Shown: positions 1-6,071 of the stretch, in pieces | Numbering within the stretch: position 1 is the first letter of the stretch | Layout of the letters: each line of letters opens with the position of its first letter | Source of the DNA: a virus | DNA length: 23,346 bases | Virus record (IMG/VR): IMGVR_UViG_3300032236_000122 | Coordinates: 1-23,346 of that record | Reading direction: 5' to 3' (one strand) | The notes under the pieces: model-generated | Seen by the model: the letters and a program-made list of their open reading frames with translations, nothing else | Told to the model about the DNA's origin: nothing | Databases searched by the model: none | Position numbers and translations under genes: made by a program

Positions 1-150
1 ATGAATACAGCTGCCGCAAAGTTGCTTCAGGCGCGGTAGGCGCGCTCTCAATTCTACCCCTGAGTCAGGAAAGAAGAAATCTAGATTCGACTCCTCCATG
101 CACTTGGCATCAGGAAATGATGGAGCGTTGAGCAACGCAAGAAGTGTCAC
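1..150 (-). CDS. WhiB-like iron-sulfur transcription factor (partial, 5' end)
   Basis: The first 50 residues are visible before the window edge. They hold Cys17 in AKCMEES, the family's DFFFPDSG (the LFFP motif), and Cys45-x-x-Cys48 in KQLCGSCIH, so three of the four [4Fe-4S] ligands are present; the fourth and the DNA-binding tail lie outside. WhiB proteins regulate transcription with sigma factor region 4 and are restricted to Actinomycetota and their phages. The GTG start overlaps the nuclease stop. The window is at odds with no other host group. Confidence 0.8.
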   Translation of the reverse strand, partial: MTLLALLNAPSFPDAKCMEESNLDFFFPDSGVELRARLPRLKQLCGSCIH

Positions 151-515
151 CGCTCGTCACCATAGCCAGCATCACGAATGAGATTCATCATCTCCCACAT
201 GGGCATGATTCCCCACCACTGACCCACTTTGTCGGGTGAAAGTCCGACCCCTGCGGGCTTCACGATGAGCAGACCATAGTCGGCTTTGGCATTCTGTCGC
301 TCCTCTTCGGTCTCACGAAGCCATGCCGGGATGTTGTAGGAGCGTTGGTTCTTTACTTCCATGCAAAGCATCGGGATTCCAGTGATGTCCCCGAGATCCT
401 CGCCAGAAGAACCACCGCCGAGCGCACGCCGTTCTGCCAAGGGAAAGCCCTGCCCTTGGAGGAATCGGACAACTGCAGTCTCTGCGGCAGTTCCTTTTTG
501 CTTTGCTTTCGACAT
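147..515 (-). CDS. PD-(D/E)XK nuclease, Holliday-junction-resolvase-like
   Basis: A 122-residue protein with the fold signature of small resolvase/VRR-type nucleases: KGTAAETAVVRFLQGQGF with Glu12, LGGGSSGEDLGDITG with Asp43, and CMEVKNQ with Glu53-Val-Lys55; then a helix (PAWLRETEEERQNAKADYG) and the strand LLIVKPAG. Such enzymes cut branched DNA, which in phages clears junctions before packaging. Its TGA overlaps the WhiB-like GTG (GTGA). Confidence 0.75.
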   Translation of the reverse strand: MSKAKQKGTAAETAVVRFLQGQGFPLAERRALGGGSSGEDLGDITGIPMLCMEVKNQRSYNIPAWLRETEEERQNAKADYGLLIVKPAGVGLSPDKVGQWWGIMPMWEMMNLIRDAGYGDER

Positions 516-739
516 TAGCCACGCGCCTGACGGATTGGCTTGGCTGGTGTCTCGTTGGAAAGATCGTGAATGACTTCATAGAGAGAATCCTGCTGGCTGT
601 AAAGCTCTGCAATCTCATCTTCAAGGCTGAGGATATAAGCCTTGGTGGAGTCGCGCTCGGAGAAGACTCCGATGGTCAACCCTGCGAAGAAGTAACCGAT
701 GAACATGATCAAGAGCCAGTTCCATTCGATGTGCAACAT
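515..739 (-). CDS. Small membrane protein with coiled coil
   Basis: A 74-residue protein with one membrane segment at about 7-27 (NWLLIMFIGYFFAGLTIGVF) followed by a charged coiled-coil helix (STKAYILSLEDEIAELYSQQ…YEVIHDLSNE) and a basic end. Together with the 50-residue gene before it this makes a pair of small membrane proteins, possibly a two-part membrane complex (spanin-, exclusion- or holin-like). No lipobox seen. Its TAG/TGA region overlaps the next start. Confidence 0.65.
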   Translation of the reverse strand: MLHIEWNWLLIMFIGYFFAGLTIGVFSERDSTKAYILSLEDEIAELYSQQDSLYEVIHDLSNETPAKPIRQARG

Positions 740-891
740 TATTTGTTCCCCTTATTGTCGAGAGCGGTTCGGAAGTTGTGCCAGTCTTCAATTCCTTGCA
801 AGTCTTCATGCTTGATCGAATTCCGCTCCAGCCAGAGGATGAAGGGAAAGCCGAGGAGTACCGAGGCGATGGTGATGAGGATGATGGTCAT
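739..891 (-). CDS. 50-residue single-span membrane protein
   Basis: A short gene found by direct translation: MTIILITIASVLLGFPFILW is a clear membrane segment at the N-terminus, followed by a charged soluble part (LERNSIKHEDLQGIEDWHNF) ending RTALDNKGNK. ATGA overlap with the previous gene and TAATG overlap with the next. AAGGGG near its end is the ribosome-binding site of the next gene. Function unknown. Confidence 0.65.
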   Translation of the reverse strand: MTIILITIASVLLGFPFILWLERNSIKHEDLQGIEDWHNFRTALDNKGNK

Positions 892-1055
892 TTTGTCAAC
901 TCCCTAGCGCAAGCGGGGCAATGGCTTGCAGTCAGTTCTGCCTTGTGATGATAGCCATGACGATGCCCTTCGAGATACATTTTCAAGATGGGATCTTCAA
1001 TGGCAACTGGGATTCCCTGATCGTAAAGTTCGAGCGCTGATTGTGCGGTGGTCAT
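888..1055 (-). CDS. 55-residue small protein with His cluster and CPAC
   Basis: A short gene found by direct translation: MTTAQSALELYDQGIPVAI, then DPILKMYLEGHRHGYHHKAE and HCPACARELTK. The His-rich HRHGYHH and the CPAC near the end could bind metal. The start is one base after the previous stop (TAACATGAC), and its TGA overlaps the ATG of the next gene (ATGA), the same packing as all neighbours, which supports that it is real. Confidence 0.65.
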   Translation of the reverse strand: MTTAQSALELYDQGIPVAIEDPILKMYLEGHRHGYHHKAELTASHCPACARELTK

Positions 1056-1056
1056 G

Positions 1057-1314
1057 TTATTCACTCATTTCTGAAGAGTCGCGAATGGCTGATCCAACAT
1101 AAGAAATCCAGTTTGAGTTGTTGGTCAAAGATAGAAGCATATCTGAGACTCGATATTTCAATTCTCCATTGTATTTGGAATCTTGATCTGCTGAACCCCA
1201 TTGTTGAATCTGATCAATAAGATTGCGAAGTGATTCAACATCATTCTTGAACTTGCGCTCAATAACTTCAAGGGAATGAGTGATGTCTTGAACTGCTTCT
1301 TGGCGTGTTGTCAT
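1057..1314 (-). CDS. 85-residue helical protein, unknown function
   Basis: Starts MTTRQEAVQDITHSLEVIERKFKND with ATG at 1314, one base after the zinc-ribbon stop. Strongly amphipathic helices (VIERKFKNDVESLRNLIDQIQQW and YRVSDMLLSLTNN) suggest a small helical bundle or coiled coil. No cysteines and no membrane segment. AT-richer than the structural genes. Not recognised. Confidence 0.6.
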   Translation of the reverse strand: MTTRQEAVQDITHSLEVIERKFKNDVESLRNLIDQIQQWGSADQDSKYNGELKYRVSDMLLSLTNNSNWISYVGSAIRDSSEMSE

Positions 1315-1315
1315 G

Positions 1316-1450
1316 TTATGCCACCGCCTTGATCTCAAGTTGCCATCTTTTATTGCAAGGAAGGCAGATCGCGATTTCCTTGTCTTGAATGATTGTGATT
1401 GATGATGTTTGGCGTGATCCACAGAATCCGCAAGTTGAAGTTGTTGTCAT
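1316..1450 (-). CDS. 44-residue zinc-ribbon protein
   Basis: Two Cys pairs, CGFC (7-10) and CLPC (29-32), about 20 residues apart, make a classic zinc ribbon. Starts at ATG 1450, two bases after the previous stop, in the shared junction GCATAA-n-CATGACAAC. Ends IKAVA. Small zinc ribbons in phages often bind nucleic acid or host RNA polymerase; no specific target is shown here. Confidence 0.6.
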   Translation of the reverse strand: MTTTSTCGFCGSRQTSSITIIQDKEIAICLPCNKRWQLEIKAVA

Positions 1451-1452
1451 GA

Positions 1453-1617
1453 TTATGCAACCGCCTTCAACTGTGAGATGTTGAATGAACAGAAATGTGG
1501 GCAATCTGCATACGCAAAGAAGACCAATGCTTTGCCAGTTTTGTAGTTGATGCTTTCAAGAACGCCAACTTCAGTTCCTACTAGTGAAGTGACTTGAACC
1601 GTTGTTCCTGTTGTCAT
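1453..1617 (-). CDS. 54-residue beta-rich protein, unknown function
   Basis: Starts MTTGTTVQVTSLVGTEVG; ATG at 1617 is chosen because GAGGAG lies 6-7 nt upstream and the longer reading runs through the structured leader. The rest is a small beta barrel-like pattern (VGVLESINYKTGKALVFF) with CPHFC near residues 39-43, a possible half metal site. It ends in LKAVA, almost the same end as the next gene. First gene of the second operon. Confidence 0.6.
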   Translation of the reverse strand: MTTGTTVQVTSLVGTEVGVLESINYKTGKALVFFAYADCPHFCSFNISQLKAVA

Positions 1618-1633
1618 TTTTAGCTCCTCGCTA

Positions 1634-1680
1634 TCGGTGCAGGATCCTTGTTCCTGCTGTTGGGATAATCGTAGCACCGA
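1634..1680 (-). promoter_or_regulatory. Structured leader upstream of the small-gene operon
   Basis: An inner hairpin (GCAGGA, 7-nt loop, TCCTGC; 1639-1657) and an outer pair TCGGTGC/GCACCGA (1634-1640 with 1674-1680) overlap by two bases, so they can be nested only partly or can alternate. They end a few bases before the AGGAG of the 54-residue gene, where they could affect ribosome access. No known riboswitch recognised. Confidence 0.35.
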
Positions 1681-1827
1681 CAAGTCAAGCCAACTGCCAA
1701 TTCAACACCTTCGGCGTGGCGTGATTTAGCCCACACAAGGCAGATGCCCGCCTATCCTTTCGGAAAATCAACCCAGTTGACATTATCGGCGAGCATTGCG
1801 TTCGAGGTGATTCTACCCCCTAAAGGC

Positions 1828-1875
1828 GAGAAGACCCTCTGCGACCATCGGTGAGGATGGGCAGAGGGTCTTCTC
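1828..1875 (-). terminator. Strong 15-bp terminator-like hairpin
   Basis: GAGAAGACCCTCTGC and its perfect complement form a 15-bp stem with an 18-nt loop whose CCATC/GATGG ends can pair further. On the transcribed strand it is followed by GCCTTTAGGG rather than a clean U-run, which is common in actinobacterial terminators. It sits between the last late gene and the next operon, so it probably ends the late transcript. It is symmetric enough to act on the plus strand too. Confidence 0.75.
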
Positions 1876-1881
1876 TCTTGT

Positions 1882-1919
1882 ACCAGCGAGCGCCTAGCGA
1901 GGTTGGCGCTACGAGCTGG
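1882..1919 (-). promoter_or_regulatory. Imperfect hairpin 5 nt after the DUF6378-like gene
   Basis: On the transcribed strand CCAGC pairs with GCTGG and AGCGCC with GGCGCT, separated by a small bulge. It comes immediately before the larger terminator-like stem, so the two form a tandem structure. Confidence 0.45.
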
Positions 1920-1924
1920 CAAGT

Positions 1925-2224
1925 CTAGGAACAGGCACAGCGAGCCTTCTGAGGGGCTTCTGGAGCCTTTTGAGCAATCTCCCCGGCGATGGCAAGGTAG
2001 GCAGCGCCATCGATGAAAGAGTCTTCGAGCGGGTTATAGGCAAGGCGAGCGAGCTTCAGCCCCGCCATGCAGAGAGCTACTTGGTAAGGCTCAATCTCTT
2101 GATGGAGCAAGACCGACCAGATGCGAGCGATGCGCTGGTGATTTTCTAGCGGGTCGCCGTTCTGGTCATTCCGATCGCCCATTGTCAGGTTGATCGCTGT
2201 CGTCAGTATTTCCTCGCGATTCAT
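1925..2224 (-). CDS. DUF6378-like phage protein
   Basis: A 99-residue helical protein: ILTTAINLTMGDRNDQNGDPLENHQRIARIWS, then ALCMAGLKLARLAYNPLEDSFIDGAAYLAIAGEIA. This G-D-P-x-E-N-H pattern and the 'K-x-A-R-L-A' helix belong to a widespread phage family of unknown function, tentatively related to all-alpha nucleotide pyrophosphohydrolase-like folds. ATG at 2224 is preferred to an upstream TTG because GGGGAAA precedes it. It overlaps the nuclease gene by 59 nt and is the last gene before the tandem hairpins. The end is Cys-rich (ARCACS). Confidence 0.7.
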   Translation of the reverse strand: MNREEILTTAINLTMGDRNDQNGDPLENHQRIARIWSVLLHQEIEPYQVALCMAGLKLARLAYNPLEDSFIDGAAYLAIAGEIAQKAPEAPQKARCACS

Positions 2225-2753
2225 GCAGTTTCCCCATTTCTTCAACTGGATTCAACTGTGAGGAATCGAGTTGATAGTTGCGCACCTCTCGACCAGCATC
2301 GCCCGTCATAATCGGAGCCATACCCTCGAAGATGTCAACTTCGCACCATCCCCTGAATTGAACCTTTGGTGTCTCGGATTCTACTTCATCGACTGATAGC
2401 CAGAAGATGTAGTCCGCTTTTCGTTTGATCGAAGCATACTGTGAGACCGATACGCATCGACCCCATTTCTCCCAATAACGCTCGCTCCATGTCTTGACTT
2501 CCACGCGCCCGACATTGGTGAGGATGTCGGCTTCCTTGTCTTTGGTGAGATCAGAGAAGGCGGCAACTGGCTCGAAGCCATTGTCGCGGAGCCAGATGAA
2601 TGCAGCGAACTCGCCGAGATGACCGACAAGGTGGCTGCTCACAGTGTTCCGATAATGACCGGGGTTGTTGCGATAGCGATTGAAGGTCTTCTCGGCGAGA
2701 AGATATGCTGCTTGTTTCGACTCAGGGTTCAGGATGAGTCCCTGAATCGGCAT
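2166..2753 (-). CDS. PD-(D/E)XK nuclease-like protein
   Basis: A 195-residue protein whose N-terminal half has the PD-(D/E)XK nuclease pattern: Glu48 in GHLGEFAAF, Asp76 in KEADILT and Glu85-Val-Lys87 in VEVKTW. The rest (RKADYIFWLSV, GWCEVDIFEG) continues the fold with the strand and helix that follow the catalytic site in restriction-type enzymes; the acidic C-terminus looks disordered. No methyltransferase partner is visible, so it may process phage or host DNA rather than act in a restriction system. The next gene starts 58 nt before its end. Confidence 0.7.
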   Translation of the reverse strand: MPIQGLILNPESKQAAYLLAEKTFNRYRNNPGHYRNTVSSHLVGHLGEFAAFIWLRDNGFEPVAAFSDLTKDKEADILTNVGRVEVKTWSERYWEKWGRCVSVSQYASIKRKADYIFWLSVDEVESETPKVQFRGWCEVDIFEGMAPIMTGDAGREVRNYQLDSSQLNPVEEMGKLHESRGNTDDSDQPDNGRSE

Positions 2754-2756
2754 GGG

Positions 2757-3041
2757 CTATGCCTTCGGTTCTGTCGAGGTCTCGGCGACTGCCTCTGCCT
2801 CATGAGTTTCGACAACTGCCTTCGAGAAGGCGGCGTTGATCTCAGCATCGGTCAAGCCACCATCGGCAGCAAAGTCGCGGGCAAGCTCTTCGACAACAGT
2901 GAAGACTGCGAGAACGCCAGCGACTGAAGCTGCGATCCAAGGCTTGACTCCAAAGAGTGCGGAAGCACCAATGGTGGAGAGTGCGCCCACTGCGAAGACT
3001 GCGAGGATGCGGAATGCGATGTTCTGGAATCTTTTCTTCAT
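2757..3041 (-). CDS. Two-span membrane protein, holin candidate
   Basis: A 94-residue protein with a basic start (MKKRFQN), two membrane segments at about 9-30 and 34-52 (ILAVFAVGALSTIGASALFG; WIAASVAGVLAVFTVV), and a soluble acidic C-terminus rich in Glu and Ala (SKAVVETHEAEAVAETSTEPKA). AAGGAA precedes the ATG. The layout and position right after the endolysin fit a phage holin. Confidence 0.65.
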   Translation of the reverse strand: MKKRFQNIAFRILAVFAVGALSTIGASALFGVKPWIAASVAGVLAVFTVVEELARDFAADGGLTDAEINAAFSKAVVETHEAEAVAETSTEPKA

Positions 3042-3050
3042 GTCTGTTCC

Positions 3051-3590
3051 TTACTTTGTCGGGGTGAGTGTTGCCCATGCTGGTCGTGCAACCGCATGAA
3101 TGGTCTTGCCAAGGAAGCGCTTTCGGCGATATACGCCGCCCCCGTTCGACTGGGATGAGCCAGCCGCTGCGCCTTCTGGCGAGGTGTTGCCTTCAATAGT
3201 GATGAGATAACCAGCAGAGGCGTGGTTCTCGATAACGATGCCGACATGATCGGCGACTCCTGCGCCAGTCCAGTCGAAGAAGATGACATCGCCGGGCTGG
3301 GCTAACTTCTGGTCAACGATGGCGTTCTTCTTCTTGAAGAAGTTCACACCATCGGGGCAGTAGATGAAGCCGAATGCGTTCTTGGCAGCGACAAGCGGTG
3401 AGGCGTGAAGCTCTGAGAAAGACCACGAGACGAAGCAAGCGCACCATGATTGGCCTTGGTTATTTTCCTTGGTGCAAGCCTTCCACCAGTCCCAGTAAGG
3501 AACGATGTTGCCGCTCTTGCCGTCAGCGCCACCCTTCTCGACAACGCCGAGCTGAGTGGTGGCTTTTGCTACGAGATCAACGCCCGTCAC
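3051..3590 (-). CDS. Endolysin, CHAP amidase/peptidase
   Basis: A 179-residue cell-wall hydrolase. The CHAP active site is visible: Cys50 in GQSWCACFVSW, His115 in ADHVGIV, and Glu133/Asn135 in IEGNT. It cuts peptidoglycan peptide bonds to release progeny. It is short, with no clear C-terminal wall-binding domain, only a basic tail (RRKRFLGKTIHAVARPAW). The start is GTG at 3590 with AGGAG 6 nt upstream. It has no signal peptide, so export needs a holin, and membrane proteins flank it on both sides. Confidence 0.9.
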   Translation of the reverse strand: MTGVDLVAKATTQLGVVEKGGADGKSGNIVPYWDWWKACTKENNQGQSWCACFVSWSFSELHASPLVAAKNAFGFIYCPDGVNFFKKKNAIVDQKLAQPGDVIFFDWTGAGVADHVGIVIENHASAGYLITIEGNTSPEGAAAGSSQSNGGGVYRRKRFLGKTIHAVARPAWATLTPTK

Positions 3591-3868
3591 TTGGCACTCC
3601 TGCGAGTCTTGGGCTTGACTTCAGCCGTTGCCTTCATGACTTCGACATCGATCTTGATCGCTTGCTGATTGACGAGGAGTTCCTCGACCTTATTGATCAG
3701 ACCAGTCTGCCCATCGTTATACAAGGCATATTCGATCCGAGCCAACTTGTCTTCGATGGTCTCGGTGTGAGTCTTGATGGTGTGCTTGGCAATCATGCCA
3801 ATTCCAGCAAGGAGCGCTGCTATGACGAAGAAGTAGGAATAGATGATCGTTGCTGTATCTGAACTCAT
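3587..3868 (-). CDS. Membrane protein with coiled coil, lysis-cassette candidate
   Basis: A 93-residue protein: a short outside N-terminus, one membrane segment at about 8-28 (IIYSYFFVIAALLAGIGMIA), then a helical charged domain (THTETIEDKLARIEYAL…NKVEELLVNQQAIKIDVEVMK) and a basic C-terminus (KPKTRRSAK). Its GTGA overlap with the endolysin gene places it in the lysis cassette, and AGGAG inside its end serves the endolysin. It may be a single-span holin or spanin-like membrane partner. Confidence 0.6.
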   Translation of the reverse strand: MSSDTATIIYSYFFVIAALLAGIGMIAKHTIKTHTETIEDKLARIEYALYNDGQTGLINKVEELLVNQQAIKIDVEVMKATAEVKPKTRRSAK

Positions 3869-4119
3869 CGACTCAACACCATGACCGAGACTGTGGTTGT
3901 GCCTGTGTTGGTGATGGCATAGATGCTTGACTCATGGGTCTCGAAGACCAACTTGTCGCCGCTGTCCACGATGTAACCAGTTGAAGTGGTGACATTCGCA
4001 TCGCCGAGATACAAGGTTCCCGAAGCGGTGTGCAGATGGACAGTGCTTGCTCCATCGCCGAGATATATCTGAACGGGAGTGGAAGTGCCGACAGTGTATT
4101 GGGCAGATGTGATTGCCAT
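3865..4119 (-). CDS. Small beta-rich virion-like protein
   Basis: An 84-residue, all-beta-looking protein (QYTVGTSTPVQIYLGDGASTVHL, GTLYLGDANVTTSTGYIVDSGDKLVF, IYAITNTGTTTVSVMVL). The repeated YLGD (residues 19-22 and 37-40) suggests an internal duplication of a beta hairpin. This kind of sequence is common in small capsid- or tail-decorating proteins. AGGAG lies 7 nt before the ATG. It overlaps the next gene by 4 nt (ATGA). Confidence 0.65.
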   Translation of the reverse strand: MAITSAQYTVGTSTPVQIYLGDGASTVHLHTASGTLYLGDANVTTSTGYIVDSGDKLVFETHESSIYAITNTGTTTVSVMVLSR

Positions 4120-4152
4120 GAGGGGTCTCCTAGGGTGAGGAAAGAGTGAGGG

Positions 4153-4431
4153 TTACTTGGTTAGAGCTGCGATCTCATCGCCAGTCAAGCCGAGTGCTGC
4201 GAGCTTCGCCTCGGCTGATGCCTTGGCTTCGGCTGCTGCCTTGGCTGCTGCTTCATCGGCTGCTTGCTGATCAGCAAATGCCTTGGCTGATGCTTCGCGA
4301 TCGGCGATCTCGGCGGCTGTTAGTGGGCGCTCGAACTTCTCTGCCTTGTATTCGCAAGCAGGATCAGTCGCATGATCGTGGTCGGCGCAACAGATAAATG
4401 TTGCAATTAGAGTTTCAGTTGTGTCTGCCAT
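4153..4431 (-). CDS. Alanine-rich helical protein with N-terminal Cys/His cluster
   Basis: A 92-residue protein. The first 26 residues hold Cys14, Cys15, His18, His20 and Cys26, a possible metal site. From about residue 38 to 80 it is a long Ala/Lys/Glu helix (AADEAAAKAAAEAKASAEAK), probably a coiled coil. AAGGGAG precedes the ATG. Located between adhesin-like and beta-sandwich genes, so a tail-tip accessory protein or chaperone is plausible. Not recognised as a named family. Confidence 0.65.
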   Translation of the reverse strand: MADTTETLIATFICCADHDHATDPACEYKAEKFERPLTAAEIADREASAKAFADQQAADEAAAKAAAEAKASAEAKLAALGLTGDEIAALTK

Positions 4432-4443
4432 GATGTTGCTCCC

Positions 4444-4956
4444 TTATGAGTTGTTGATGCCGTAGAGATAGAAAGTGGAATTGGCTGCGAAAGCGAAGGA
4501 GGAAGTGGGTTGAACACCAACTGAAGTGATTGCCGAAGTTCCTGACCATAAAACAGCCGAAAGCATAATATCAGCGCCCGTAGCATTTTGCTCATTTACG
4601 CCATCGATCGCGATTGGCTTATTGTTTGTAGAAGTATAGTTGGGAATATAGAACTCATTGCTAGAAAATGTGCTACCAGTCCAACCCGATGGAACAGATG
4701 GCGTCAGCAAGCCACCAGCAGCGATGGTTCCGCTTGCTGCGGAGCCAGTTCCGGGGCCATAAAGATATCTGCCCGCAATGTTAGCTGTGGAGCTATTGAT
4801 GGTGAGTGTCAACCATTCGATCTGAGCAGTGAATCGAGTGGAGCAGACAAGTTTGAGGTCTGTGTAAGTTTGTGGAATAGCGGTGAAATTTATAGATGTT
4901 TCCACACCTGTTGCGACAATCGGAGAACCGATCAAGACCATCGTTGGATTAGCCAT
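4444..4956 (-). CDS. Adhesin-like structural protein, tandem copy 3
   Basis: A 170-residue paralog: SINFTAIPQTYTDLKLVCS at the start, RYLYGPGTGSAASG, EFYIPNYTSTNNKPIAI, then TSAITSVGVQPTSSFAFAANSTFYLYGINNS at the end. Its start lies next to the TGA of copy 2, with AAAGGCGG as a possible ribosome-binding stretch. Function inferred as for the other copies. Confidence 0.7.
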   Translation of the reverse strand: MANPTMVLIGSPIVATGVETSINFTAIPQTYTDLKLVCSTRFTAQIEWLTLTINSSTANIAGRYLYGPGTGSAASGTIAAGGLLTPSVPSGWTGSTFSSNEFYIPNYTSTNNKPIAIDGVNEQNATGADIMLSAVLWSGTSAITSVGVQPTSSFAFAANSTFYLYGINNS

Positions 4957-4957
4957 A

Positions 4958-5467
4958 TCACGCCGCCTTTATTCCATAGAGAGTGAAGGTTGAGCCAGTA
5001 TTGAAATTCGCTCCATTTGTGGCAAAGGTGATGGTGGTGATGGCGCCAGTGCCTCTCCATTGTCCACAATGACTTCCCACTTCAGCACCAGAAAATGAAC
5101 CTCGTGAAATGTAAGTTTTGTAAGAGGTGGAATTGGATATGTTGAAAATTTCAACTGTCAAAACTGCATAGTTTCCCGATGCTCCAATATATCCACAATA
5201 TCCAACAGTGGTGTTGGCATTTCTTCCAGAGGCGGCAGTTGTGCCATCTCCATAGATATATGTATCAGAATAATTAGAAGCAGAATCTGAATTGAATCTC
5301 AATGATGTCTGAGCGCCAGCCGAAGGAGTGCCACTGTAAACTAATTTGAGGTCTGTATATCCAGAGAAAGAGCTGAAAGAAACGCTAGTCGATCCAGTGG
5401 TCAAAGTCGTTGACTGGATAGGAATATAGGTCTGTCCTGCATTGGCTGTGGAAGTAGTCACGCCCAT
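4958..5467 (-). CDS. Adhesin-like structural protein, tandem copy 2
   Basis: A 169-residue paralog of its neighbours: SVSFSSFSGYTDLKLVYSG at the start, YIYGDGTTAASG in the middle, VEIFNISNSTSYKTY, and TGAITTITFA…TGSTFTLYGIKAA at the end. Unlike copies 1 and 3 it lacks the IP before the YTDLKL motif. It begins one base after the TAA of copy 1. The middle third differs most, as expected for a part that contacts a variable receptor. Confidence 0.7.
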   Translation of the reverse strand: MGVTTSTANAGQTYIPIQSTTLTTGSTSVSFSSFSGYTDLKLVYSGTPSAGAQTSLRFNSDSASNYSDTYIYGDGTTAASGRNANTTVGYCGYIGASGNYAVLTVEIFNISNSTSYKTYISRGSFSGAEVGSHCGQWRGTGAITTITFATNGANFNTGSTFTLYGIKAA

Positions 5468-5468
5468 G

Positions 5469-6056
5469 TTATTTCACCCCATATAGTGCAAATGTTGAGT
5501 ATTGAGAAAATCCAGCAGAGGATTGCGGAGTAAGATCAATTTGGGTGACTGCGCTTGTTGACATAAAGAGTCCAGAACTCAAAGCGATAACACCGCTTCC
5601 ATTTCTATCATTTCCACCGATTGCGCGTGTTGTTTTATATTTATTTGTATTCGCATAATCGACAATGTCCAAGACAAATGATCCGAATGTATTTGTTGCG
5701 GTATTGGGTGGAAATTCGTTGAGATACATAGAAGAAGCACTTTGACCATTACCTGCATTTACTCCAGCGGTAGAACCGTTGCCGTAGAAGTAATGGCTAG
5801 AATATGAAGTTCCACCTACGCCGTTGAGGGTATAGTTGATATAGCAAGTATTAGTTGTATTAGATTGCAAAGTTGCTCGCACCTGCAAATGTGTGTAAGT
5901 GCTTGGAATACCTGTGAAACTGATTGAAGAAACGCCAGAAGCATCGACAGTCGCCGTTGAGATGGCATAGTAATTGCCCGGCAATTTTTTTACTCCAGCC
6001 AGTTCTCCATACCCGCGAGCCGAAAGCCCCGCTAACGATCCCAGAATTGGTGACAT
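5469..6056 (-). CDS. Adhesin-like structural protein, tandem copy 1
   Basis: A 195-residue beta-rich protein. After a unique N-terminus (SPILGSLAGLSARGYGELAGV) come SSISFTGIPSTYTHLQV, a YFYGNGS turn, FVLDIVDYANTNKYKT and the final SAVTQIDL…SQYSTFALYGVK. The same frame (IPxTYTxLxL near the start, AITxIxL…STFxLYGIK at the end) recurs in the two genes downstream. Position after the fibre gene suggests a receptor-binding or tail-tip part. GGGGAG precedes the ATG. No catalytic motif seen. Confidence 0.7.
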   Translation of the reverse strand: MSPILGSLAGLSARGYGELAGVKKLPGNYYAISTATVDASGVSSISFTGIPSTYTHLQVRATLQSNTTNTCYINYTLNGVGGTSYSSHYFYGNGSTAGVNAGNGQSASSMYLNEFPPNTATNTFGSFVLDIVDYANTNKYKTTRAIGGNDRNGSGVIALSSGLFMSTSAVTQIDLTPQSSAGFSQYSTFALYGVK

Positions 6057-6071
6057 GACTCTCCCCTTGGA

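Larger units (their letters stand above)
1618..1924. other. Longest intergenic region, with tandem hairpins and a structured leader
   Basis: This gap of about 307 nt separates the late operon from the small-gene operon. In transcription order it holds an imperfect hairpin (1882-1919), a strong 15-bp hairpin (1828-1875), some 150 nt with no recognised element, and a leader with inverted repeats (1634-1680) just before the next gene. A TTGACT on the transcribed strand near 1686 could be a -35 box, but no good -10 was found at the right distance. No ORF of note. Confidence 0.6.

Noticed and set aside
1680-1700. TTGACT on the minus strand as a promoter -35 box
   Set aside because: No credible -10 hexamer at 16-18 nt; the only A/T-rich stretch is at the wrong distance, so it is not listed as a promoter.
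1828-1875. Inverted repeat considered as an attachment site or CRISPR-like repeat
   Set aside because: There is a single copy with terminator geometry between two operons, no spaced repeats and no integrase nearby.
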